From the NCBI GenBank assembly GCA_013398955.1, contig VWPU01010335.1:1-64000 (forward strand): a DNA stretch of 64,000 nucleotides. The letters run 5' to 3'. Position numbers and translations under genes: made by a program. The notes under the pieces were generated by a model. The model had not been told where the DNA came from. It saw nothing but the letters and a program-made list of their open reading frames with translations, and did no database searches. Below are positions 36,801-48,800 of this stretch, piece after piece; position 1 is the first letter of the stretch; every line of letters begins with the position of its first letter. The stretch comes from Callaeas wilsoni. Lineage: Eukaryota > Chordata > Aves > Passeriformes > Callaeidae.

Positions 36801-39800
36801 TGCTCATTGGCTTTGTACTTCTGTTCTTCCCTTAAGACTATGGTCTTTTGTCAATTAAAATAACAAAAAGCTTAGCATCACAAATTTTATTTTTGATGGG
36901 TAGCTAAAGATCAGCTGTACTACAAAAAAAAGTGTCAGTTAAACTGCTCTGACAGAAAGGTCATGGAGCAAGTTGTGGAAAGAGACCTGTGGAAGACACT
37001 TTTCTTCATGCGCGTATTTTAAAAACCTGATTGAGTTTTTATGATAAGGAGAGTTATGAATCAGGAACTCTTCAAAAATACTTAATCTCTCCTGACCCTA
37101 CTTTAGAAACAATTGTCTCAAAAAAAAAAAAACCCTTATAAAATTACAGTATTTTTCTAATGGTTTCATTTTTTCTCTGCTTCCTTTATTGCAAGTCTAG
37201 ATTTAGTATTTGTAGTATATTGTAATTCTTATTTAAGAATATGAAAGAATTGTAACAATAGCAGAGCTCCACTCTCTTGTTCTGCCAGCATGATTCTCAC
37301 TGTTTCTGATTTACAGTTAATCTCATTTTCAGGGCTGCTCAGGATCTTATGAAGTGGCAACAGAAATGTACTCCTGTGTCTGAACATTCTGTAAAGTCTG
37401 CGGTTACGTGGCTCTGGAAGCTGGACCATATGACAGCTGTCAGCCATACCAGCTCTGCTGAAGCTCTGCTGGAAGCCATGGGTGATGAAGCGGTAAGCTC
37501 ATACATCTTTTCAGAAGCCTCAAGTAAATCCAAGAATATTCAGTGCTAGGCTGGCTGCTGTGATTTGCCCTGATCAATGTTGCAAAGATAAATATTAATG
37601 ACAGCATTTGGAAAGGTTTTTTTCCCTCAAGTGTAGCTGCATACTATGCTTAATGATTGTCTTTTTATGCAAAATATACTGTATTTTGAATGCAGAAACT
37701 TGTTTATTTTCTTTCCTAGAGTACCCAGAATAAATAACATTCAGTCGTTAAGGGAAAGAGAAAACATATTTCCTTCCACTTTCTTTGCCATATAAGTTTT
37801 TCAAGGCTTCAAGTTTATGAGAAAATTTCTCATATCAACGTTATTGAAGGCAGGGAAACCATTTCTAATTTCTTATGTATCCAACTTGCTAATGAAAAGT
37901 TATATTTAAAATTCAGAATAGTGAGTACAGAGATTTATGTAAGCATTAGCTCATGATAGGGCTGCGCAAATCCTTTTCATCAGCCAGGTGATAGCTCGAC
38001 TTTCTTCCAGGACAGAGACAAAGCATGCACAGTTATTCCTGCAATTAAACACTGTTGATTTTTAAAAGTACCATATTACTTTTTTCATTAAAGCACAGTC
38101 ACAAGAAATGAAACACACATGCCGTCATTCGACCTAGTCAATTAAAACTTGTGTTATTAAAGAGATATTTTATGACATTTCCTTACAATGTATATTCTTT
38201 CAGTTCTCTAACACCCAAATTTAATGGAAAATTTGGCCTACTGTCTGTGAAGTAGAATCATTGGTTTTCACTGCTATTAACATCCATCCCTGTGCACAGA
38301 TCCAATCTTAGCTCCTTTGTAAATCTCTTTCTGTGACATTGTTTGAAGGAGGAGGCAAATTTTGCTTGAGTTACCTTCTGGTTCCCTGTGCTGCTGGATT
38401 CTCATCCAGATGAGCCTTGATGTTTGGAAAATAATATTAAAAAGGAACTGGATAAGGAACAAACTGTTCACCAGTGAGATTTTTTTTATGAATGCTTTTT
38501 AAAATGCCCCCTCCATAAATTTTATTAGCATTTCCAATTTGCAATAATATTGAATTCCTGATGAGCAATTAAAAAATTGTATTTAGATTTCAGCATTTTC
38601 TGGATGAAAAAAAAGTCTCGTTGAACCTGATGGGTCTCTGTTTGAATAAACAGAAATTAAAATCTGTCAGACAGTGAGACATCTATTATTATTTTTCCAG
38701 ATATTGGTGGGCCAATAGGCAATCTGAGGGAGTCAATTGTGGCAGGTGCTCAACATAAAACAAACTTCAGTTGCTCCTAAACAGAGTCATTATCATTCAT
38801 AACTGACAGTTCACTGAAGTGCAATGTTCACTGTAGTGCAGTTGGGGGATACTTCATTCAGTCCTAGGCAAAAGTTGTCTACTTACTGAGCAATCATAAA
38901 GAACTCATTCCTAAGAACTAGCTTCATCCACAGAAGTTGCTCCAAAAACAATAGCTCTTTATTTTTTACCATAGATGTGGCTCTTCTTGTCATTCCTTTG
39001 GCTGGAATTTTCTTCCCATGTGTGGTGACTCCTTAGATTTCCTTTCCTTATGACCTGTCAATCCCAAGATCAAGATTAGTCTGCTGTAATGTTGCAATCC
39101 TTTGAGCTCTACCTGTCCCAAATGCATCCACAGTATCTAGCCTCCAGTTGTGTACAGGTACCACTCTATGAAGTATGGATCACTCATCCAAAACACCTCC
39201 CCCTCAAGATCAAGACTGTGAGGAACTGTTCATGTTGTTCTCCTTTCTGTTCTTGTATGAAGTTTGTTTTCTTGTTTAAATGTAGAAATTACAATTTTCA
39301 AAATACGAAGGACTCGCTTGAAAGGTTTTAACCTTTCCCCACTAACCTATAAGGAACATTTCCTCTGTGGTATGTCATTGCTGGGTTTGTAGTTACGTAG
39401 AGTGAATTATCTGTGGTTCTCTTTTTTTTTTTCATTTTCTTGGAGGGGTTGGTTCTGTATCAGCTATGCCCAATAAATGTCAGCATTTAAAAAGTTGCAG
39501 AGGCAGGCAGTAAATCCCTTGGAGAAAGTGTGAAAATTTCTATTCTTGTTGAATATCAAGTTTATGAATTAATGGCAGTCTTAGACGGGAGGGGGAGAAG
39601 ATGTGAATCTGAAGGAAAACAGGGAAAAATGGTTGTGAAATATGCATGCATTCCTCTGGGCCAGGAGCCTCTTCAGCAAAAGCAGTAGGAACATTGTATT
39701 GTCCAGCGACTGGGTCTCATCTGGGACACCTGTGTGCAGGCTCAGATAGCTTTTTAGCTGGAGGACGCAGACAGGGAACTTTGTAAAACTGAACCAAAAC

Positions 39801-42800
39801 ACAGATAGGTGCCAGAGATCGTTCTTTTTGTTTATGTGTACTTTTTTCTAAAGCTATTAAGTATTTTGTTAATCTTGCGCTTTAATAAAACACATTCATT
39901 TTTCTCTACCCTTAGTATTTGTCAAGAATTATCAGTGATGCTAGGACACCTGGTCCTGCTTGCTCCCAAATAAGTGGAGTCTGTAACTATGGCCCCTGCC
40001 TCTCACATGGAGTGTCTTGCTCCTCTGCAAGATCCAAGAGAAGTTCAAGATGGCAAAGTGCTGCTTTGTTAATTTGCCTGATCCAACCTGAAACTGGGTT
40101 GCTGCTTGGGAGAGACGTCTTCCAGTGTTGAGGAAGGTGCCAAAGGGTACATGAGGAAGGAAGCTTGAAATGCAGAAATTACTCAGGGAGTTGGAATACA
40201 AATCAGTATCAAAGGCAGTAGTGGACAGGTATGAGCACACTTGTAGATGATACTGAATTTGCTTTACTATTGCATGAAATTATGTGAGTGCAGAGAGGTT
40301 TCCTCAGTGCCATCCCAGACTCAAATAGTTGTCTTTTGTGGTGCACATCCTGGGATTCCTAGTCATATTCATAGAATCAGAGTCACAGGATGGATTGGGT
40401 TGGAAGGGAACTTAAAGACCATTTAGTTCCAACACCCCTGCCACGAGCATGGACACCTTTCACTAGACCAGGTAGCTTGAAGCCCCATTTAACCTGGCCT
40501 TGAACACTTCCTGGAATGGGGCATTCCTAACTTCTCTGGACAATTGTTCCCAGTGCCTTACACCCTCATGGTGTAGAATTTCTTCATTGCATCTAATCTA
40601 AATCTACTATCCTTCAATTTAAGGCCATTCTCCCTTGTCTTTGTGAAAAGTCCCTCTCCAGCTTTCATGTCGGCCCCTCTAGGTTCTGGAAGGTGCTATA
40701 CGGTCTCCCCACAGCCTTCTCTTCTCTGGCTGAACAGCCCCAACTATCTCAGCCTGTCTTCATAAGAAGGGTGCTCCAGCCCTGTGACCATCTTCGTGGC
40801 TCTCCTCTGGACTCGCTCCAGCAAGTCCATGCCTTCTTATATTGGGGGTCCCAGAGATGGACACAGTGCTCCAGGAAGGGTCTCATGGGTGCAGAATAGA
40901 GGGGCAGACTCACTTTGCTTGACCTGCTGGCCATGCTGATTTTGATGCAGCCTTGGATACAGTTGGATTTCTGGGATGCAAGCGCACATTGCTGGGTCAT
41001 GTTAAACTTCTTGTCGATCAACACCTCCAAGTCCTTCTCCTTAGAGCTGCTCTCAATCCATTCTCTACCCAGCCTGTGCTTGAACTTGAGATTGCCCTTA
41101 CCCAGAAGCAGGACCTTGCACTTGGCCTTGTACTTCATGAGGTTGACTTGGTTCCATGTCTCAAGGCTGTCCAGACCTCTCTGGATTGCATCTCTTCCCT
41201 CCAGGGTGTCAGACACCACACAGCTTGGTGGTGTTGGCAGACTTGCTGAGGGTACAGTTGGTCTCACTGCCCACGTCACCGACAAAGGTGTTAAAAAGTG
41301 CCAGTCCCCATACCAACCCCTTGGGAGCACCATGGACATTCCACTTGGACATCAAGCTGTTCCCCCCAAGTCTTGGAGTGCAATATCCAGTCAATTCCTT
41401 ATCCACTGAGTGGTCCATCCACCAAATTCATGTTTCTCCAATTTAGAGACAAGGGTGTCATGCAAAACAGTGTCACATGCTTGATAGAAGTCTGGGTAGA
41501 TTAGGTCAGTAGCCCCATTGTAGAAGGTTACCAAATTTGTCAGGCATGGTTTGCCCTTAGTGAATCCATGTTGGCTTCCATGTGCCTTAGCACAGTTTCC
41601 AGGATGATCTGCTCCTTACTGGGCACAGAGGTGAGTGTATTCAAGTGTATTTTTTCAGTTAAACTATGATTTATCAGGTATTTATCAGCTGGCATGTACT
41701 GTGATATAGGACTGATATACTGCACATATTGTCTTGAAAGTCCTCATGGGATAGCTGTTTGTTACATTTGTTTTTAATGATGGTAAAATTCAAGAAACAT
41801 ACTTACCATGAGGATCGTTACATGGATAAGTGCAGGTTAACATAAAATCCCTCATAATGTAATATTCAAGCAATAACTAAAGGACATTTTTCCAGCTTCT
41901 CTCTCTTCTTGTAATAACATTTTCAGAATATATGTGCGTATGGTTATAGTAAACCTGCCAACTTCCCTCTGCCTTGGGAAGTATAAAAAATACAAATCAT
42001 CCGTAAATACCAGCAGCAGCATTCAAATAATCACAGAATCACATAATATGCTAGGTTGGAAAGGACCCATGGGATCATTGAACCCAACTCCTGGCCCTGC
42101 ACAGGACCATCCCTAAGAATCACACCATGTGCCTGAGAGTGTTGTCCAAATGCTTCTTGAACTCTGTCAGGCTTGATGCTGTTACCACTTTCCTAGGGAG
42201 CCTGTTCCAGTGCCTGACCACCCTCTATGTAAAAAAAATTTCTAATATCCAGCCTCAACCTCCCCTCACACACCTTCATGCCATTCCCTTACTGGTCACC
42301 ACAGAGAGATCAATGCCTACCCCTCCTCTTCCCCTCATGAGGAAGTGGTAGACTGCCATGAAGTCTCCCCTTAGTCTCCTCTTCTCCAGGCTGAACAGAC
42401 CAAGTGACCTCAGACACTCCTCATACAGCTTCCTGTCAAGGCCCATCTTTGTTGCTCTCTCTTGGACACTCTCCAATAATTTAGTATCTTTCTTACATTG
42501 CTGTGACCAAAACTGCACACAATATTCAAGGAGAGGTAGCACTAGTGCAGAGCAGAATGGGAAAATCACCTCCCTTGACTGCCGTTTTTCCTAACCTCAG
42601 AATACATGCTGCCAGTAAAACTATGTCTGGTATAAAAGTTCCTACTTTTCAGCCCTGGCAAGGCACCAACATAGCATGTGTCTTGATAAAAGTGGCATAT
42701 GGCACAGAGCCTTTTTCTGACTAATGATGCAGTTGTCCTTCCTTACACCTCTCTTTGGCTGCAGTTAATTTCTGTGGAAAGAGGCTTGCATTGGGCAGAA

Positions 42801-45800
42801 TCAGACCCAGGGACTGTGGGATAGGTTCCTGTCTCACTTGAGAAAATTTTTTGTGGCCTTCCTTTGAATTGCTAGCATAAATGAGAGGAAGAACCAAAGG
42901 TCGGAAAATCTTAAAGCCCAAGTAAAGCATCAGTTTTACCAGATTTTCCTGTCAATACTGAGCACAGGACAGTGCTTGAATAAGTATCAGACACGTATGT
43001 AAAACAATGTCTTCCAATTACCTTTTTTTTTTTCTGTTTAATGACAGGTCGAAGCTGTTTATTACTTTGCTGTGGGGGATGTTCCAGTGGACACAAAGCA
43101 GCTACTCCTTGAGAAAGTTTCAGATGGCTCCTGTCCAGTCAACACAGTCTCTTTCAATGCTAGGGAAGATGAAACTATTATTTTTCTGAAGGAGCTGAGC
43201 CGCTTGGCCTCTGGCAGGTATGACAAAGAAGGACAGTAAAGATTTCAGTAGTCATGAAGTTCTTTGCTGATAGGAATGGTATTGGGACATACCTGAATAT
43301 AATCCATGAGGAAAATGAGACAAAGCTGTTCAGTAAGTGATCCGGGGAGGGGGACATAGTCTCAAGAGGTATGACTAGAATGCAGGCCCTACTTAAACAG
43401 TCCAGGTTTTTTCCGCTTATGTTCTCACTAGCTTGCAGAAAGGCCATTCCCTTTTTATGCCTAAAATCCTCTGTCATTTGCCTCTCTCTTGAAGTCTGGA
43501 AAACTGCTCAGGGGAAATGGTCACAACATAAACTGAAATAAGTTGTGTTGCTTTGTACATTAGTAGTATCCACAAGCACTAGAAAAAGATTTAGAGTTTT
43601 GTTGGATTAAGTGCCATAGAGACAGGTACTGAAAAGGAAATGCCTGTCCTAAATGAGCAGCTCATAGAATAACAGAAAATTGATGGGGTGTTATTCTTCA
43701 GGCCTGGTTGTGTGGAAAAGCAGTTCTGTACCATGCTCTCTAGCATCTTTTTGGTATGATTGGTGGAAATTAATATATTCCACATAGCTTGTTGACTGCT
43801 TTATCCTGGGAATCAGCCATGTGGTGAGAATCAGCCTTCAGCAGAAATGGATAAGATGACTTAAATCTTGATTCAGTTATCAAAATAAGGAAAACAAATG
43901 AACAAATACAAAACCCACAAGACCAAACTCATGCTCAACAGCAGGAAGGCAGTAGGAGTCAGTAGGTGTTCGTCTGCTTGACAGAAGTCACCATACAGTT
44001 ACAGACTTGTGAAATGGCTGCTAGCTTTTTCTGTTTCTTGTTTGTGCAAGAGTGGGAAGCCCTCCAACAGGAGAAATCTCCCAAATGACAGCAGAGCAAT
44101 TGGTAAGATGGCAGCTGCTTAGCTCTTGTATAGCCATCTGTGTTTAGAAATAGCTTTTAGGAGATGGGAGCGTCTGCCAAAAACAAGACTGTGGGAAAGT
44201 GTTATGTTTGCTCTGGTCTCATGTGTGTTTAAAAGGATCGTGGTCATTTAGAGGCATCGTACCTCTATGGTACCAGGTACATTGCCAGTCACTATCCCTC
44301 ATTTTCTTTTGGCAGTGTTTATATCTTCTTTATTAAAGGAAAGTGAATGTTTCTTGTATGGTAGAGACAGAGGCAAAAAGGGTTGTGGCAGGGAGCTGAG
44401 AGGAATTGGTTTTTTTGATACAATTTTCACTGTTGTCTCTTTACATGAGTCTAGCTTTTGTGCAGAGACTTACAGGGCCAGTTAATAACTTGCTGGTGGA
44501 TATTTGCCCAATAACTGTATATAAGTTTAAGTCAGCTTTCCCACAGGAATGGCCAAGTTCAGGGGCTTTTCATGGCTTGAACCTGTTTCTAGTGTAGTTC
44601 TGTTTTAGAAATGCATTTTTCCTGCTCTGAGAGCTTCTCTGTTTTGACAGTGAGGATAAATGTAGTCTGCTTGTCATCCTGATTTGTATGTCGATAATGA
44701 AATAAATGTTCTTGTTAGGCTTTCAACTGGGAGGATAATCTGATAAAAAGGTGTTAGTGTCATCTCAGACATCTCAAATTACATGCCTGCTCAGCCTGTT
44801 AAAAGCATTAATTAAAAATAGATTTCCAGGAAATTGAAGAGTAAGGTGCCTTGCAGTAAGTAATATCAAAAAGAAAGAATACTCTACATGAGAAGACTTC
44901 AGAAAGTACATAAAGGTATATAAAACATTTGATAATATTAATAATCTTATTGTAGTTGAAGCTTTAGCTATAATTCTGAAGTTGCATGTGTGAAAAACAT
45001 CTCTTTAAAATTAAAGAAGTATTTATGTATTTTATGTACTGATGGAAACTCATTTTGTGTTACAGATTCCATGCTTTTGCTGAGAAGAATGGCTGTAGAG
45101 ATGCTACTGGACCTGCACTAAAATATGAAGAGGATGAAAAAAGATTAATTGCCCTGAACTCCAGAAAAGTGAAAGGGCGAATGCCACTAGGTAGACAATA
45201 TAAATCCCAAGATTATACTGATATTATCAGCGAGATGTCAGAATAGAAATGTAGTATAGGAACTTGATGAGTATAAAATCAAAAGAAACCTGTAGGTGTG
45301 AGTGGTGTGAGGACAGGACTGGTATGGAAATGGAAGTTCTCTGGGTGAGAAGGACAGGGCAAGGAAAAGAGAAAATGAGAGTAGTGGATGCGCGTGGGAG
45401 AATGAAAGAAAAGTGAAAAACAAGGAGAAGAAGATCATTTATTTAGGAATATGAAGAAAAGTACTTGTGTGCTTATGCAGGTGACCTTGTGGAAATGTAT
45501 GGAGAAATGGTAGAAAGGAAGAGGAATAGTGTGGCAGACCATACGATACAACAGGCACATCAATACAGGCCAAGTTCATAGGTAATATAAGGAGATTAAA
45601 TCAACAGGAGGTTTACTTTCTTCTCCCAAGAATTTGTCACAAAGACAGGCAAAAACCGTAGTAAAGTGACTGTAGAGAAGGCAGGGCAAAGTGGTGGTGG
45701 GAGGATTGATAGAAAAAATGCCAGAAGGAAACAACCAAAATAAACAGTTTCACTGTTGGGTGGAGCTGGGCAGAAAGCTCAGTTTGTTTCTCATTAGTCA

Positions 45801-48800
45801 CAGTGCTACTTCCCCTGGGTAAGTGTTCAGTGGGACTGGACTGTGGTTTCGGCCAGGGCGGGAGGAGAAGGGCTTGTGATGTGAAGTGAGGCTTTGTGTG
45901 TCAAATCTGATGTCTTAGCAGGAAAGTAAAACAAAAAATTTCTTTTAGACATCAGGAATCAGAAGACATCTTTAGTCTGATGGCTCAATACACCTACCCC
46001 TCCCCTCCTTCCCCTTTTTTGCTGGGGGCATTAATGTTGCCTCAAAGGTAGAACAGTGATATCCTCTTCTCACTGTTATGGAATGTATGGCAAGGTGGAT
46101 TTGGTGCCTCACATAAGGCTGTTTGTCAGTCTTGGACTGACTGGCCCATATTTGGGTTGTAATGAAGTTTCTTGCATACTAAGCTATCTTTCACCAAGAC
46201 TATAACAGTACAAGAGAAAGAACCATTGTGAGGGGGCAGAAATAAAGGAGTGAGGTATCACCTGCTTTTTTGAGTTGTGAAGGGACACGCAAGCCTCACC
46301 CATGCAGAGTTTAGAAAGCGACAGCAGAGTCTGCTTCAAGACACTATAGTTTCATACTAATGTGGAGCAGTATAATGGTTGCCTTCAGTCTGCCATGAGT
46401 GCTTTCTTGCTGTACCACATTTGGGGGTGTGCATGGGGGGAGCTGGCTCCCTCTTCCCCTGGGGCAGTCAGCCTGTTTCAATAGATGAGCCTAGAGCTCC
46501 TCTATGACCGAAATTACTTCCTCACCACTGTTTCTAAAGCTGAAAGCTGAATGGCTTTAATCACTCAAAAGGGCAGTAATCCCCTTGAAGTGCATTGTCT
46601 GTTGCGTCTTATTGCTATTATGGAGTAGAATTTACACATTAAAAAGGAACACAATTAGCTTTCTGCATTTACTGGGTATTACAAGCACAATCGTGACATC
46701 ACTGGCAGCCAATTGGAGTGTTTCAGTCATATGCAGAATCTAAAGTCCTTTCAGAAAAGAAAACACATTGAAGACATTATTCTGGTCTATGTCTGATTTC
46801 TCTTGTTTCAGAGACTCCTTCAAGGGTGTAGTAATAAGGCAATAAAAATAAAAGTGTCGATTACTCACTAATGGGCTCTGATACTGGTTCTTGGATGTGT
46901 GGCATAAACTACACAAGGAAATAAATAGAGAATGAACCAGAGATTTAATCTTCCAAATGTGGTGTTTCTAAAAACTAAAGGGAGGCACAGGAGTATTTTG
47001 ATTATGTTCCTTTTTGCACCACAAATGCAACAGCTGGAAACTGAAACTCATAACCATGTTATATGGACTGGAAAAGCTGTTTTAAGGACATCTGATAGTT
47101 TCTGGGTATCCACTGAATATCAGCATTTTGCAAATACTGGATATCTTCATGTTCACTCCTTTTCATCTGCTTAACCAAAACAAGTCAGAAGTGATCTATT
47201 TAAAATTTTAGATAAGAGCTCAATTCTCCCCTATTTTGCATCTTGAGCAGACATTTAGAAAGCAAGTGTGAGAAACTGACAATATTGAATTTTTTTACAC
47301 TCATTTTGAGTGGGTGCTCAAGATCAAAACAGGTGTAACTCATTAAAGAATTAAGGTCCTTATGCTAGCAGCTCCAGATTTACTTATGGCAGAGAAATGC
47401 TTTTACATAAAGCCTAATTTCACCAATGTGAAAATATCTCCTTATCCAGCACTAATTTTCATGTTATCACTTCTGCCTACATTCTTTGTGCAGTTTATGC
47501 ATCTGCAAAAAGCTGTAGAATTAAGCAGTCTTGTTATGTAGTTAAAATTATAAGTGGAAAGGAAGTGACATTTAAGTTGGAACTTGAAGACATAGAGGGC
47601 AAGGAATGGTGGAAGCTGTGGAGAAAAGATGTCTTTCTGAAAAAGGGCACATTTGTGTCATCTGCTTGGAGTAACAGGGTGATAAGTGCTACATAGGGCT
47701 TGAAAAGCACTGGTGCTTTGAACTAGATCCTGAAATGAATAGAGGGTTCTCAGTGGCTGACATAGAAATAGTAAATTTCTGTGTAGTGGTTTCTGTGTGC
47801 TGGAATAGATGAGCTGGCATGTGCAGAGAAAATGCAAATAGATTGAAATCAGGATTTTACTGATGTGATAAATCCAAACAGGGAAGTGTCTAACCTCCTT
47901 GAGAACAGTATAAGACTCTGTCTTATACTTGATTTTTCACATTTACCTGGTTGTCAGAGGGAAAATTTCAGGCTGTTATGTGTGAAAAAGGGAAGCGTAA
48001 GAGCATCATTCCCCTGTATGACATTGAAGTCAATGAACTCTGCACTGTTTGTGTACACTGACATGGGACGGATGGAACCCTCCCTTTGGAGAGCCAGGAT
48101 AATGACTGAAGAGTAGCTACTTTGCTTACAAGCTGTAGCAAAGATCATTGCCTCTGTTTTTTTCTTGTGTGTGCTTTGTCTAGTCTCAGCAGCCTAACCT
48201 TGGCCTGGCAAATCTCTTTGCTAATGTGTAGAGAGTGATGCAGATAACTGTTCTGTGATACCACATGGGATACAAAGTTCATTTGCTTTGTCCATTTGCC
48301 CAGTGGAAAAGGGGCAGCATTGGGCTGTAGTGAGTTTCAGTAAGTTTCAGGGCTGTTTGACCTGGCAAGTATGCAGGTAAAAGCTTCTTTGTGCCTTCAT
48401 TCATCCCGCTCTAAGTGGAGATTTTAAAAATCAATGCTTTAGGGTATACTGCTGTGTTGTGCTGCCACGTGGAGGCTGAGAACGGGACTGGCAGTGAAGA
48501 AAAGCAATTTCCCCATCTTCCCTTGGCAGCAAATTCATTTTCAAATAGATCTTATTCCATTATATTTGGATTTTCTTGCTTCTATGGTCTAAGTCTGATA
48601 ATCAGACAAGTAAGAAATGCTTCTGTTTTCCATGATTTGCTTTTGTATTGGTATTTGCTTCCTGTTTCAAAGATATTGTAGATATTTTGTAGGCTTTTTT
48701 TTTTAATAGGCTTTTTTCATTAGCAATATGACAATCAAACAGGTTACAGTGACTTGTCAAACTGGATGAGTTTGTTTGCAGGGAGGTACCTGGGGAAAAG

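Larger units (their letters stand above)
35102..37332 (+). other. VWA3B: VWA3B intron
   Basis: Begins GTAAGC and ends CATTTTCAG. Contains two antisense CR1 fragments (35116-35482 and 36296-36472), listed separately. Confidence 0.88.
37493..43047 (+). other. VWA3B: VWA3B intron (5.6 kb)
   Basis: Begins GTAAGC and ends TTAATGACAG after a T-rich tract. It holds the longest CR1 copy (40368-41636) and a second CR1 (42028-42592), both antisense to the gene. The region 37600-40360 has no recognised feature. An AT-rich block at about 38040-38720 is of the kind often seen in conserved non-coding DNA, but this cannot be judged here. Confidence 0.88.

Noticed and set aside
40749..41339. 196-codon minus-strand frame as a host gene
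   Set aside because: It reads as the C-terminal part of CR1 ORF2 and ends inside the CR1 3' region, so it is a transposon remnant.
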